Shown: positions 18,889-28,110, counted from the first letter of the stretch. The stretch: 64,000 nucleotides of DNA from Leptodesmis sichuanensis A121 (GCF_021379005.1 NZ_CP075171.1:310001-374000); one strand, 5' to 3'. The notes: generated by a model from the letters alone, not told the origin. Numbers and translations are program-made.

Positions 18889-19332
18889 ATGGTCGATCCA
18901 GTCACAACATTGACTGCCAGCGCGATCGCAACTCTTGCCTTCCAAAAGTTCCTCGAAACCGGGGCAGGAGAACTGGCTAAGAAGTTCTCCACGGAAGCGA
19001 TCGCCAAAATGGAGACGCTGCTGAAGCGCATCTGGGTAAAGCTGCGGGGTAAGCCTCGGGTAGAAGAGGTCAAAGCCGCGATCGACCAGACTCACAAAAT
19101 TACCCCGGAGCAGGTGAACCAGATTGCGGCCTATTTGCAGGTGGCGATGGATGAAGACCCCCAGTTTGCCAATGACATCCGGCTGCTGGCGCAGGAAATC
19201 AATGCGGGTAAGTTGGTTGACCAGAGCCACATGACGCAGAATATCTATGATCAGGCGAAGGGCTGGCAGACTAAGGTGGAAGGCGGCACCGCCTACATTG
19301 GGGAAATTCACATCCAGGGGAAGCCGGATTAG
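18889..19332 (+). CDS. Small partner protein of the NACHT STAND protein
   Basis: A 147-residue helical protein. The N-terminus (PVTTLTASAIATLAFQKFL) is hydrophobic but short for a membrane span; the middle has HKITPEQVNQIAAYLQVAM. The last 25 residues (AKGWQTKVEGGTAYIGEI) closely match residues near 55-75 of the next protein (ARGFQTSVEAGGTVFIEGT). Such motif sharing between a small protein and an adjacent STAND NTPase is typical of paired amyloid-like or effector-associated adaptors. It is the first gene of its cassette, and its stop is 12 bases before the NACHT gene. The exact family is not known to me. Confidence 0.75.
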   Translation: MVDPVTTLTASAIATLAFQKFLETGAGELAKKFSTEAIAKMETLLKRIWVKLRGKPRVEEVKAAIDQTHKITPEQVNQIAAYLQVAMDEDPQFANDIRLLAQEINAGKLVDQSHMTQNIYDQAKGWQTKVEGGTAYIGEIHIQGKPD

Positions 19333-19344
19333 GCAGAGGTAACG

Positions 19345-22300
19345 ATGGCTGACCCGATCGCCCAACTGTGTCAGATTATTGCGGAGCAACTGCGGGATGA
19401 CCCGGAGGTAGAGCAGGCTGATTTAGTGGCACGGGTGAAAAGGGCGATCGCCTCAAATGCTGAGTTAGCCGCTGCGCTGAAGACCGACCCACGGATGCTG
19501 CAAATTAATCGGGATGGAGCTAGGGGGTTCCAAACATCCGTAGAAGCGGGTGGAACTGTCTTTATTGAAGGCACCCACTACCACCTCGCGGAGCCAGAGA
19601 AGTTTGAGGCTGCTTTAGAGGCAGTGTTACAGACAATTCAGACCCTGAAAGCAAAGACGTTTGCTTTTAAACCCTATTTACAGTCAATTATTGACGACGA
19701 GAATTATCAAGAGTGGCAGGCTCTCTACATCCCGCTGCGGGTTGAGAGGGTGAAGCTGAAAGAAGAGCATAAGAGCGGAGGACGGGAAAATCCAGAACAA
19801 CGGGAACAGGTCGAGCAATGGGACGTGTTGGCAGGACTGCGCCACTACGCTCCTGACCATGTGTTGTTGATGGGCAAACCGGGTTCTGGCAAATCTACTG
19901 CGTTGCGACAACTGCTGTGGGAAGAAGCCCAAAATGCTCTGGCGGCGATTGAAAGGGGTGAAACCAATTTCAAAATTCCCGTTCTGATCGAACTGCGCGA
20001 TCGCAAAGAAGAGGCGATCGTGAACCGAATTCAGACATCATTACGACGAGCGCGGTTAGATGTAGCAGCGATCGAGGAATTGCTGTTAGAAGGTCGCTTC
20101 TTGTTATTGTTTGATGGCTTGAACGAAATTCCAACCCCCGCCATTTGGTCAGAACTGCAAGACTTTCAGGGCAAGCGAGACTTTCGGAAGAATCCTCGCA
20201 TTTTCACGACACGGGAGCTAGGAGCCGAAGCTGAACTGGGCTTAGAGATAAAGCTCACCCTGCTTCCCCTAACAGAACCCCAAATGCGGGCGTTTATTGA
20301 AAATCGTTTACCTGGACGAGCCGAAATTCTTTTGCATCAGCTTAAAGACCGTTTACGGGAACTGGCTGAAACCCCGCTGCTGCTTAAGATACTCTGTGAT
20401 GTGGTGAAAAAGAGTCCTGAAGGACACCTCCCAACCAATCGTGGTGAACTCTTTCGCCACGAATTTGCACGGCAGTATCAAGCCTTTAAACCAAAGCGTG
20501 GCTATGTTTCGGAAGATTCGCGTCACTTAACTGAATGGTTATTGCAGCAGCTTGCATTTGAGATGATCAAAGGTCATTCACCGACAGACCTAGAGCTGCA
20601 AATCTCAAGAAATAGGGCGATTCAAGTCCTTCAAAACTTTCTGCAAAATCAAGGTGAAACCGATGCTCTGAGTAACGCCAGTGAGTATCTCGAAGATCTG
20701 CTGGAGTGGGATTTGTTGCAAGTAGCTGCTGATAGCGCTCAAATTGAGTTTCACCACCAACTATTTCAGGAATATTACGCGGCGGAATACCTCCTGCTAG
20801 AAATTCAGCAGCATCCTGAATGGCTGGAGAAAATGCCTGGTCATCAATACACAAGGTTTCAGCAGGAATATCTCAACCTGCTGAAGTGGACAGAACCTAT
20901 TGCGTTGATGTTAGGACTTGCCACAGCGAAAGGAAAAGATGCGGAAAATGAGACAGAAAAGGAAAAGAAAAGAGTACTAGCCCTACAGCTTGTGAAATTG
21001 GCGTTAGAGGTAGATTGGCAGCTAGGAGCACGATTAGCCGGAGAGGTAAGGCAAGAATTTCAGGATCAGACAGTGGCTTTAGTGAATGCACTGGAGATTC
21101 CCCAGTGGTTAAAGGTGGAACTTTTAAAGCAAAAAAATTCTGATGTGGAACACTGGGACTCCGAGGTTTGGGACAGGACTGTGGAAGCGCCAGCACTGAT
21201 GAACTCTGATGTGACTATTCCAGAATTGCTCCAGGCTTTTGAGGACGTAGATAGAAGTGATCATATGGAGATCTGGTCGGCCCTGCGAAAGATCGGCACT
21301 AAGCCCGTAATTCTAGGGCTACTCGACATTGCGCTTAAGCATCCAGATCCTGGTATACGCTACGAATCAGTTCAAATCTTAAATCAAATCAATTGTGACG
21401 ATACAGTTGTCCCGGCTCTGCTTCACATACTAAAAGACTCAGACGAAGGAGTACGTTTTGAAACTGCAATTAAGTTAGGAGACATCGGCTCTGAGTCAGC
21501 AGTTCCAGGACTGCTCCATGCCCTTCAAGATTCGGAAGACATTGTGCGTTACTGTGCCGCTGAAGCGTTGGGAAAAATTGGTTCTCGCGCAGCGGTTTCG
21601 GGCTTGATCAATGCTCTCAAAGATTCTGATGACGATGTGCGTTATAGAGCTGCTGAAGCTTTAGGAAAGATTGGTTCCGAGATGGCGATTCCAGAATTGC
21701 TCCGTGCTCTTGAAGATTCAGATCCTCGAGGGGCTGTACGTGACTATGCTGCTAAGGCATTAGATAAAATCGACTCCAAGCTAGCAATTCCAGTTTTACT
21801 GACTGCCCTCAAAGATTCGGATGCTAAGGTGCGTGGGAGGGCTGCTGAGATGTTAGGTAATATTAGTTCTGCCCGGGAAGAAGTCATTCAGAATTTACTT
21901 GATACTCTCAAAGATTCAGATACCGATGTACGGTCATATGTTATACAAGCATTAGGGAAGATTGGTTCTGAAGCAGCGATCCCAGCATTACTCACGATAC
22001 TTGAAGATGAAAACAGCTTGATACGGTCGGATGTTGCTATAGCGTTAGGAGAAATCGGCTCTGAAACCGCAACTCCAGCATTGCTCATCACATTTGAAAA
22101 TTCAGATGACGATGTTGTACGGTCATGTGTTGTACAAGCATTGGGGAAGATTGGTTCTGAAGTAGCGATTCCAGCTTTACTCACTGCATTCCACGATTCA
22201 TATCCCATTGTGCGTCTAAATGCTGCTGAAGCGCTGGGTAAGATTGGTTCTAAGAAAGTGATTCCAGCATTGCTCACTGCACTCCAAGATCCATATCCCG

Positions 22301-23415
22301 AGGTGCAACTATTTGCGGCTGAAGCATTAGAAAAAATCAATCCTGAGGCGGCGATTCCAGCGCTACTCGGACTTCTCGAAGCTGCTAACTTCTGGATTCG
22401 GAAGAGAGCTATGGCAGCGTTAGGGAGAATTGGCTCTAAAGAAGTAATTCCAAGCCTGCTCAACGCAATCAGAGATTTCGACTACGAGATTCGCAAATCT
22501 GCTGCTGATGCCCTAGTAACAATCGACTCTGAATCTGTTATCCAAGCCATTCTGGATATTCCTCAAATTCCAGGTATCGGCTCTGAATCTGTTATCCAAG
22601 CTCTTCGGGATATTCCCCAAGTTCCAGGGTTTGAAGTGCCTTGGGATTTTCGTGATGCACTAAAGAATCTTAGCCAAACTCAATCAGGAATACGATGTCT
22701 AGTCCATGTTATAAAACATTCAGATATCGGTAATGTTCGCGAGATTACTGCTGAGATTTTTGGATCAATCCCAGGATCTCGTGCCGCTTTTGTGTTGCCC
22801 GATTTACTAGCTCTTATTCCTACCCAGTCAGGAAAAGAAGCATTTCAAGCGATCTTGGCTATCCAAAACCGCTGTAAGTTCTACAACTACGAAATCTGGC
22901 AAGCAGCGGCTACAATTGAAAATTTAAAATACGAAGTTAAAAATAGGAGAAAACAGATGGCCGATCAACAGCCCACAATCTCCATTACTGGTGGCACCTT
23001 CAATGCTCCTGTTAATCTTGCCCCCAACCAAGGTAACCAACCCACTACTATCATCGGTACCCAGTACAATTACTTCGGCGTTGATGAAGCTCTCTGTCAA
23101 GAAATCGCAGACCTGCAACAGTTCATTGCCGATCTAGAAGCACGACATCCAAACGTGCAAACCGAGTCCGAAGCCAATCAAATTGTCAAAACTCAACTCT
23201 CCCAAGTGCAGACCCAAAACCCAGACCTTTGGCAAAAGCTGCGTCACCAAATGGGACTTCTGAAACAGCAACTTCTCAACCCAGAACGCCACATCCAAGC
23301 CGCCAAAGCCACCGTTGTAGAAGTTACCAAAGCTGCCTATGAAAAGAGCCTGATTGTCAAAGCCATTCTCACCTACCTCGACAAACTCAGCGAGGATCCC
23401 AAACACGGAGCCTGA
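19345..23415 (+). CDS. NACHT STAND NTPase with HEAT repeats
   Basis: A 1356-residue predicted sensor/switch ATPase of a conflict or immunity system. Order: an N-terminal helical region (1-55) and the motif shared with the upstream gene (about 55-75); a linker; the NACHT domain with Walker A GKPGSGKS (about 176-183) and Walker B LLLFDGLNE (about 253-261); the winged-helix part with FHHQLFQEYYAAEYLL; PBS-lyase-type HEAT repeats of about 31-33 residues from about 625 to 1060; and a C-terminal region with ISITGGTFNAPVNLAPN and a long helix. The HEAT array is the likely sensor. It forms an operon with the small partner and the following toxin-antitoxin pair (4 bases away), all in one cassette. Confidence 0.92.
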   Translation: MADPIAQLCQIIAEQLRDDPEVEQADLVARVKRAIASNAELAAALKTDPRMLQINRDGARGFQTSVEAGGTVFIEGTHYHLAEPEKFEAALEAVLQTIQTLKAKTFAFKPYLQSIIDDENYQEWQALYIPLRVERVKLKEEHKSGGRENPEQREQVEQWDVLAGLRHYAPDHVLLMGKPGSGKSTALRQLLWEEAQNALAAIERGETNFKIPVLIELRDRKEEAIVNRIQTSLRRARLDVAAIEELLLEGRFLLLFDGLNEIPTPAIWSELQDFQGKRDFRKNPRIFTTRELGAEAELGLEIKLTLLPLTEPQMRAFIENRLPGRAEILLHQLKDRLRELAETPLLLKILCDVVKKSPEGHLPTNRGELFRHEFARQYQAFKPKRGYVSEDSRHLTEWLLQQLAFEMIKGHSPTDLELQISRNRAIQVLQNFLQNQGETDALSNASEYLEDLLEWDLLQVAADSAQIEFHHQLFQEYYAAEYLLLEIQQHPEWLEKMPGHQYTRFQQEYLNLLKWTEPIALMLGLATAKGKDAENETEKEKKRVLALQLVKLALEVDWQLGARLAGEVRQEFQDQTVALVNALEIPQWLKVELLKQKNSDVEHWDSEVWDRTVEAPALMNSDVTIPELLQAFEDVDRSDHMEIWSALRKIGTKPVILGLLDIALKHPDPGIRYESVQILNQINCDDTVVPALLHILKDSDEGVRFETAIKLGDIGSESAVPGLLHALQDSEDIVRYCAAEALGKIGSRAAVSGLINALKDSDDDVRYRAAEALGKIGSEMAIPELLRALEDSDPRGAVRDYAAKALDKIDSKLAIPVLLTALKDSDAKVRGRAAEMLGNISSAREEVIQNLLDTLKDSDTDVRSYVIQALGKIGSEAAIPALLTILEDENSLIRSDVAIALGEIGSETATPALLITFENSDDDVVRSCVVQALGKIGSEVAIPALLTAFHDSYPIVRLNAAEALGKIGSKKVIPALLTALQDPYPEVQLFAAEALEKINPEAAIPALLGLLEAANFWIRKRAMAALGRIGSKEVIPSLLNAIRDFDYEIRKSAADALVTIDSESVIQAILDIPQIPGIGSESVIQALRDIPQVPGFEVPWDFRDALKNLSQTQSGIRCLVHVIKHSDIGNVREITAEIFGSIPGSRAAFVLPDLLALIPTQSGKEAFQAILAIQNRCKFYNYEIWQAAATIENLKYEVKNRRKQMADQQPTISITGGTFNAPVNLAPNQGNQPTTIIGTQYNYFGVDEALCQEIADLQQFIADLEARHPNVQTESEANQIVKTQLSQVQTQNPDLWQKLRHQMGLLKQQLLNPERHIQAAKATVVEVTKAAYEKSLIVKAILTYLDKLSEDPKHGA

Positions 23416-23418
23416 ATC

Positions 23419-23697
23419 ATGCAAATTACTATTGACCTACCTGATGAACTGGTGCAACATTTTAACCGCGACCATCTCAGTCGTGAAATTTTAGAAGCTC
23501 TGGTAGTGCAGGCTTACCAGTCTGAAAAAATTACTAGCGCCGAAGTTGGCCGTATTTTAGGTTTATCCTCTCGCTGGGCAGTGGATGCATTTTTGAAGCA
23601 ACATCATGCTGACTTACATTACGATGAATCAGACTTAGAGCGCGATCGTGAAACCCTCCGCCAACTCCGGGCAAAGGCTACCAATAGCACCCCATGA
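23419..23697 (+). CDS. UPF0175 family antitoxin
   Basis: A 92-residue UPF0175 protein (MQITIDLPDELVQHF..SREILEALVVQAYQSEKI), with the family's helix-turn-helix-like part TSAEVGRILGLSSRWAVDAFLKQH and the C-terminal ADLHYDESDLERDRETLRQL. UPF0175 proteins are the usual antitoxin partners of DUF3368 PIN proteins. It begins 3 bases after the NACHT stop and overlaps the toxin by 4 bases (ATGA), so it is coupled to both. Confidence 0.93.
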   Translation: MQITIDLPDELVQHFNRDHLSREILEALVVQAYQSEKITSAEVGRILGLSSRWAVDAFLKQHHADLHYDESDLERDRETLRQLRAKATNSTP

Positions 23698-24167
23698 TCG
23701 TCGTTGCCGATACCTCGCCAATCAACTATCTGTTGCTCATAGACCAGATCGACCTGCTCCCCCGCCTATTTCAGGCCATCATCATTCCCGATGTAGTTCG
23801 GGATGAGATGGTCGATCCATCTGCACCCTCTGTCCTTCAGCAATGGATTAACAATCCTCCTCCTTGGCTCGTAGTTCAAGCCGTTTCCGGGATTGATGAA
23901 ACCCTCAATACCCTTGATCCCGGTGAACAGGCAGCGATTACTCTGGCTCAAACCCTGCCAGCAGATTTGCTGATTATTGATGAACGTTTGGGGAGACGTG
24001 TCGCTAGCGATCGAGGAATTCCCATCATCGGCACTCTTGGCATCTTGGATGATGCTGCACGTCAAGGTCTAGTAGAGCTTTCAGATGTGATCGCCCGATT
24101 GCAGCAGACGAACTTTCGTATATCACGTCGTATCATTCAGCAACTTCTAGACGGAGAACAGTCATAG
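23694..24167 (+). CDS. DUF3368 PIN-like toxin
   Basis: A 157-residue PIN-fold protein: MIVVADTSPINYLLLIDQ (first Asp), TLDPGEQAAITLAQ (central acidic site) and LLIIDERLGRRVASDRGIPIIGTLGIL (last acidic site). All candidate metal-binding Asp/Glu residues are present. Probable ribonuclease held by the upstream UPF0175 protein. It is the last gene of the NACHT cassette; 31 bases separate its stop from attC site 11. Confidence 0.93.
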   Translation: MIVVADTSPINYLLLIDQIDLLPRLFQAIIIPDVVRDEMVDPSAPSVLQQWINNPPPWLVVQAVSGIDETLNTLDPGEQAAITLAQTLPADLLIIDERLGRRVASDRGIPIIGTLGILDDAARQGLVELSDVIARLQQTNFRISRRIIQQLLDGEQS

Positions 24168-24198
24168 CATGAGCAATGGGGATCGGTGGAACAAGCCA

Positions 24199-24282
24199 GC
24201 TAACACTACGTTGGTGCGGACGGCACAGAGGTTATCGGTGGGAGTTCGAGGTCGTCTGCCGCCGCACAACTTCACCGTTAGC
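24199..24282 (+). other. attC site 11
   Basis: GCTAAC at 24199 and GTTAGC at 24277-24282, with arms CTACGTTGGTGCGG and CCGCACAACTTCACC. Closes the 5.6 kb NACHT cassette that starts after site 10. 84 bp. Confidence 0.88.
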
Positions 24283-24490
24283 TAGCTCCGCAGCCAGACC
24301 TTGCACTCGTTCTTCAGCGGGATCGGTCAGCCCGAAACCGCCCAGAAGCTTGTCAGTTGAGGCCGTGGTTTGAGCGGTATTTGTGGTTGCGAAAGCGCCC
24401 AGAAGGGTGTCGGTGAGGGCCGTAGCGAGGGGCGATCTGTCAGTATGATAACGTCCGGGATGCGATCGGTGAGGCGTGGTTGGGGGGCGA
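24278..24490 (+). repeat. Short apparently non-coding cassette, copy 7, truncated
   Basis: Begins like the other copies (TAGCTCCGCAGCCAGACC) but is more diverged, carries an insertion (TGTCAGTATGATAACGTCCG), and loses similarity near 24490 without reaching an attC. The minus-strand island starts here, so the island or a deletion has removed its attC. Confidence 0.6.
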
Positions 24491-24548
24491 TCGGTACTGT
24501 GCTAGGGCTAGTTAAGCTCTAGTAAGGTTTGCCAGATCATTAATAGGG

Positions 24549-24800
24549 TTAAGAATTACCGAGACGAATAAGGAGATGTGCATTAGAATCTGAGTCGTGC
24601 TCAACAGTTCCACTGCCTCCTTCTGGAGAGTGAGCCCCCAGACGAAAGTGTCCAGAGGGGAGATGGATACTAAAATTTCCCTTTTCGTCAGAGTATATTG
24701 CCATATCTGGATAGGGGGCGGTTCCCGATTCGACTGCAATTAATGCGCCTGAGACTGGTGAATTTTTTTCATCCACAACAGTCCCTTTCACCAGAGGCAT
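24549..24800 (-). CDS. Carboxypeptidase regulatory-like (Ig-fold) domain protein
   Basis: An 83-residue protein consisting of one beta-sandwich domain: VKGTVVDEKNSPVSGALIAVE, IYSDEKGNFSIHLPSGHFRLGAHS, the typical pattern of CarboxypepD_reg domains (G-x-V-x-D-x-x-G/S-x-P-V-x-G-A, later D-x-x-G-x-F-x-I-x-L-P-x-G). No signal peptide. Last gene of the minus-strand island, about 70 bases downstream of the protease gene. Its role there is unknown; such domains often bind proteins or carry surface proteins. Confidence 0.75.
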   Translation of the reverse strand: MPLVKGTVVDEKNSPVSGALIAVESGTAPYPDMAIYSDEKGNFSIHLPSGHFRLGAHSPEGGSGTVEHDSDSNAHLLIRLGNS

Positions 24801-24868
24801 ACATATTCCCTCTCTTGGTTCAGGTTCACTGTTAACCTAGACTGACCAGTTCCAGGTAGTTTTATAGT

Positions 24869-25714
24869 TTAAGCCTGATTGTCTGCATCAATCCACCCCT
24901 TCAGCACTTGAAATACATCGGCATTGATACGGGTAGCAGAATTCAGAGTAAAACTACCACCAACTCCGTAACTATGGACACCAATCACGACAGGTTGATC
25001 GGTGCCATCTTGGAACCAGACAGGGCCACCACTTTGACCTCCATAGGTATCTGCTTCGTAGAAGAAGCGAGTAGGTAAGACCTTATCAATTTTGCTGGAA
25101 GCAAAATATTGATATCGACCAAAATCGCGGTCTCCTGGATAACCCGCAACATTCACTAAAAGTCCCTTAAGGGTTGCATCATCTTGAACGGCAATTGAAA
25201 ACCATCCTGTCTCATTACCAATAGGCTGGTTGAGATGAATAACGGCATAGTCAAAGTCGGTGTTCAAATCTTCTGTCCAGCCCTTGAGTGCTTCAAATTT
25301 CTGTGAGGCAAGTGGTCTCGGAATCGTTGTGTCTTTTGGAAAAGGAAATTCGGCACCGTAACGTCCAGGGGCGATTTTGATTTCTTTTGCCCATCCTCCT
25401 AAGTTGGGGTGAAAGACACAGTGCCCAGCAGTGATAATCGTCTTAGGACCAGCGAACCAACCTGTACCAATCCCTGAGCCAGTTACTCCTCGAATCTCCA
25501 AAGAACAGATCATCCGCCAAGGCAAAGTTTCTGAATCAAGGATTCGTACTCGATTGTCTGCACCGATTAATGTTTCTGGACGTGGTTGAATGACAGCAGC
25601 AATAGAAACATCAGAGAAGCTTGATTTAGTTAGTTCTCCTTCTCCTTTTCCGCGAACAAGCAACTTGCGAGCACTCAAGCCATACTCTGGGGAAATTGTC
25701 CCAGAATTCCCCTC
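24869..25714 (-). pseudogene. V8/trypsin-like serine protease, main part (5' end displaced by IS)
   Basis: Encodes the catalytic domain of an S1B-type protease: His in TIITAGHCVFHP, Asp in DFDYAVIHLN and Ser in TYGGQSGGPVWF, all present. The natural start is on the far side of an ISKra4 element, at 26988. Joining 26988-26896 to 25705-24869 gives 930 bases, exactly 310 codons (309 residues). A TTG at 25678 could restart translation and still give the whole catalytic domain (269 residues) but without its first 40 residues. In a peptide-maturation island this is a candidate leader peptidase; that role is inferred. Confidence 0.85.
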
Positions 25715-25738
25715 GAGTGCATCCCAGTTTTGTAAGAC

Positions 25739-26565
25739 TCATTTTGAGAATTGCCCATTAAGGTAAGCACAGCGTTGCTTCAGCACCTGTGGTACGTTAC
25801 CCTTTTCCCACTGCGCCCCCGATATCTTGACGCGCCGCCCGACTTGTTTGACCGTTGATTCAATTGCACCAGAACCAATGGAAATGCCTTCGGCTTGATA
25901 ATAGCCATAGTTGACAATCCGCTGTCGATGCTTGTTGAGATAGGCAATGAAAGTCGCAACCCGCTCGTGTTGCCAATCCTCAAACTGGATGATCGCTCCC
26001 TCGACATCGCCCTGCCACAAGCAGGCTTCCACCACCGCTAAACGTTGCTGGGAACCACCCACCTTGCCCAAATTCTCGATGAGGTGATACCAATCCAAAA
26101 TCTCCCGTCTTTGGGTCGTGGTGCCGATCTGGGCATAAATATTCCAGATCCCATCGTGCCCATCTCCTAAGCAAGTGAGCGGGTCAGACAAGGGTTGAGG
26201 GTTGACCCAGTTAACCAATTGCTCGTTATCCTGGAAAAAAGCAGCCACACAGCACTCGTGCAGATTCACCCCCTTGTAATCTCGCCATTCACTCGGTTGT
26301 CCTTGAGGGTTCGCAATCGTACTTTGCCGCCGTCTACACTCATCTCCTCAACCACTCCTGCCACTTGCGGTAACTCGAAGGTTTGACGATGGACTAATCG
26401 TTGTTGAGTGCTGTGAGTAACCTTCACCCCAGTCAACACTTCGATGTCTTCTGCCGCTCGCTCATACGACTCGTTGGCACTGAGCAACAAACAACACTGC
26501 TCCAGGTAAGGACTCCAGCGTGTGTAGGCTTTCACCTCCAGAATTTGTGCCTGTTTCTCGCTCAA
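25739..26565 (-). pseudogene. ISKra4-family transposase, catalytic frame, frameshifted (copy 1)
   Basis: The frame that starts at 26565 (MSEKQAQILEVKAY) breaks near 26307, where GAGGG replaces the GAGGGG of copy 2, and ends at 26266. The rest (NLHECCVAAFF to NGQFSK) remains open to 25739. Signatures CLGDGHDGIWNIYAQIG, RREILDWYHLIENLGKVGGS and IGSGAIESTVKQ are intact but cannot be joined to the N-terminus. Confidence 0.92.
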
Positions 26566-26798
26566 GTGCAGTCGTCCGACGATACTGTCGAGGCTGCGCT
26601 TTCGTCCACTTGTGGTGCCGCTGCTTGTTGCAATAAAAAATCCCCGAGTTCTGGACCGACGTGTTCCAGCAGATGCCCTCTTACTGCTACCTCAATCCCT
26701 GCTAATGTTTTTACTTGCTCCGGGTCGGTTTCCTCGTACAGCAGAGCGGCAAGGGCACGAGCATGGGCTTGAATTTGGGCTTTTTTCTCAGCGTCCAT
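26562..26798 (-). CDS. ISKra4-family transposase, N-terminal frame (copy 1)
   Basis: 78 residues (MDAEKKAQIQAHARALAALLYEETD), the same as in copy 2. It overlaps the catalytic frame by four bases; a -1 shift upstream, near the GACGAAAGC, would fuse the two halves (reading SIVGRLHLSEKQ). Confidence 0.8.
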   Translation of the reverse strand: MDAEKKAQIQAHARALAALLYEETDPEQVKTLAGIEVAVRGHLLEHVGPELGDFLLQQAAAPQVDESAASTVSSDDCT

Positions 26799-26895
26799 TG
26801 GAGTTATCGGCTAAAGGTGGAATGCTCAAAGTTTAGCGTTGTCTCCCAAACATAACCCTAAGCACTTATACTCATCGCAAATGTGGGATGCACTC

Positions 26896-26988
26896 ATTCC
26901 CCTCCGTCTTTAAGTCTGTGATTACATGAAGACTTTCCCCGACTTCTAGAGGGTTGCTTACCGATTCAAATGGTTTTAGGCTAGCCAT
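26896..26988 (-). pseudogene. Displaced 5' end of the serine protease gene
   Basis: ATG at 26986-26988 with a strong GGGAGG upstream (26995-27000). It encodes 31 residues, MASLKPFESVSNPLEVGESL and onward to TEGN, where the IS target duplication lies. The frame continues without change after the IS into SGTISPEYG at 25705 and below. No signal peptide, so the protease was cytoplasmic or exported by another route. Confidence 0.8.
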
Positions 26989-27022
26989 ATCAATCCTCCC
27001 CAAATTTCAGTTTTTTCTTCCA

Positions 27023-27712
27023 CTAAAGCAGTTTGATCAGAGCTTCTCGGAGTTTTTGTTCTCTGCTCTGTATACCTTCTGCAACAGTAATTTCCATCTC
27101 TGGCAATGGGTTAAGTTCTCGTCCAACTAAACGGGCGACTTGCTTCCGACTTTCTCGAAGAGCCGCATCCCAGGCCAGCGCAAAATAGTTTTTTCCTTGG
27201 TTAGGACCTGCTCCGACAATCTTTTGACTTTCTGGAGAATCTGGTTTGTCTTTATTTAATTCGTCATGAGACGGGGCACCAGAGCCACACTTCTTAGGAA
27301 ATCCCATTGACCAGGTCCCACTCACAATCCCTGGTGGTAGTGTATCGATTTGGAAATCCCAAAGTGGGATTGGTGCTTGATCAAGGTGAAGTTCAATCCA
27401 GTTGGAGTGAGCATAAAAGTCTTGGGTCGTGTGGAGAAGCCGACCAAAAGCAACTAATGCATCATCAGAAAGGCGATCGATTTCTGCTTCAATCTTCGCC
27501 CATTCATCACGAATATGCTTTGCTCCTTCGGCAAAAGCACAATTATCAAAGTGAACATAACTTTCAAATTGGCGAATATCTTGGGACATATTCGCTCTAA
27601 CAACAAATGTAATTTGCTCGTTAGATAATACCCCAGATATCGCCTTAGAAGTTATTGCAGCATGATAATCTAATGAAAATTCAGGTTGTAAATTGCCAGT
27701 GTCAAAATCCAT
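27023..27712 (-). CDS. Het-C-like / zinc-dependent hydrolase-like protein
   Basis: A 229-residue soluble protein from ATG 27712; upstream in-frame starts at 27769 and 27784 are possible and would overlap the preceding gene. It has the Het-C-type motif GRLLHTTQDFYAHSNWIEL (about residues 93-111), which in this superfamily gathers His/Asp residues as in zinc-dependent phospholipase C folds. Other candidate ligands are H20 in LDYHAAITS and the later FALAWDAALRESRKQ helix. In the island it lies between the zinc-ribbon gene and the protease gene, with short gaps, and so is probably co-transcribed. Substrate and role unknown. Confidence 0.72.
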   Translation of the reverse strand: MDFDTGNLQPEFSLDYHAAITSKAISGVLSNEQITFVVRANMSQDIRQFESYVHFDNCAFAEGAKHIRDEWAKIEAEIDRLSDDALVAFGRLLHTTQDFYAHSNWIELHLDQAPIPLWDFQIDTLPPGIVSGTWSMGFPKKCGSGAPSHDELNKDKPDSPESQKIVGAGPNQGKNYFALAWDAALRESRKQVARLVGRELNPLPEMEITVAEGIQSREQKLREALIKLL

Positions 27713-27741
27713 AAGAATTAACCCAACATGAAAATATCTAA

Positions 27742-28110
27742 TTAGAGAGTTGGAAGACTTGACAACCATTTTCCTAAAGGACAATCAGCAACCTTGATAG
27801 AAGCTTTCCATTGAATGAAACACCCGCATTCACAACATCTAGCTCCTCCTTGTCCTTCCTCTGGCAACCAGATCTGATCGCAATCTAGACAAATTCTGAA
27901 TCTTTCTTGCTGCTCTTTTGGTGAGACAAGTAACTTACCTTCTGCCTTAGCTACTTTCATGGCTGTTTCTAACAAGCTCATAGCCATCTGTAACAAATTA
28001 GGCTTAATGTGTCTGTGTCTCGCAAGGCGTTCGTTATCTATGACTTCAATGTCAGTGCCCTGTTTCTGTTGCAAGTCTATTGCTAAAGCATCAGCAGAAT
28101 CATTTTTCAT
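27742..28110 (-). CDS. Zinc-ribbon protein
   Basis: A 122-residue protein from ATG 28110, which overlaps the end of the phosphoribosyltransferase gene by 11 bases. The C-terminal half holds C74 and C77 (FRICLDCDQIW), then C92, C93, C95 and C97 (GARCCECGCFIQWKAS) and C110 (VADCPLGKW), a zinc-ribbon pattern with the CPLGKW ending seen in small proteins of phages and peptide-modification loci. The N-terminal half is helical and lacks known motifs. It may act as an adaptor or recognition protein; this is inferred from form and position only. Confidence 0.72.
   Translation of the reverse strand: MKNDSADALAIDLQQKQGTDIEVIDNERLARHRHIKPNLLQMAMSLLETAMKVAKAEGKLLVSPKEQQERFRICLDCDQIWLPEEGQGGARCCECGCFIQWKASIKVADCPLGKWLSSLPTL

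Larger units (their letters stand above)
25715..26895 (-). mobile_element. ISKra4-family element, copy 1 (1181 bp, defective)
   Basis: Ends GAGTGCATCCCA and TGGGATGCACTC; perfect 9-bp target duplication ATTCCCCTC at 25706-25714 and 26896-26904. Same element as copy 2 (31078-32259) except for a one-base deletion in a G run near 26307 that breaks the catalytic frame. It sits 31 codons into the protease gene. Confidence 0.95.
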
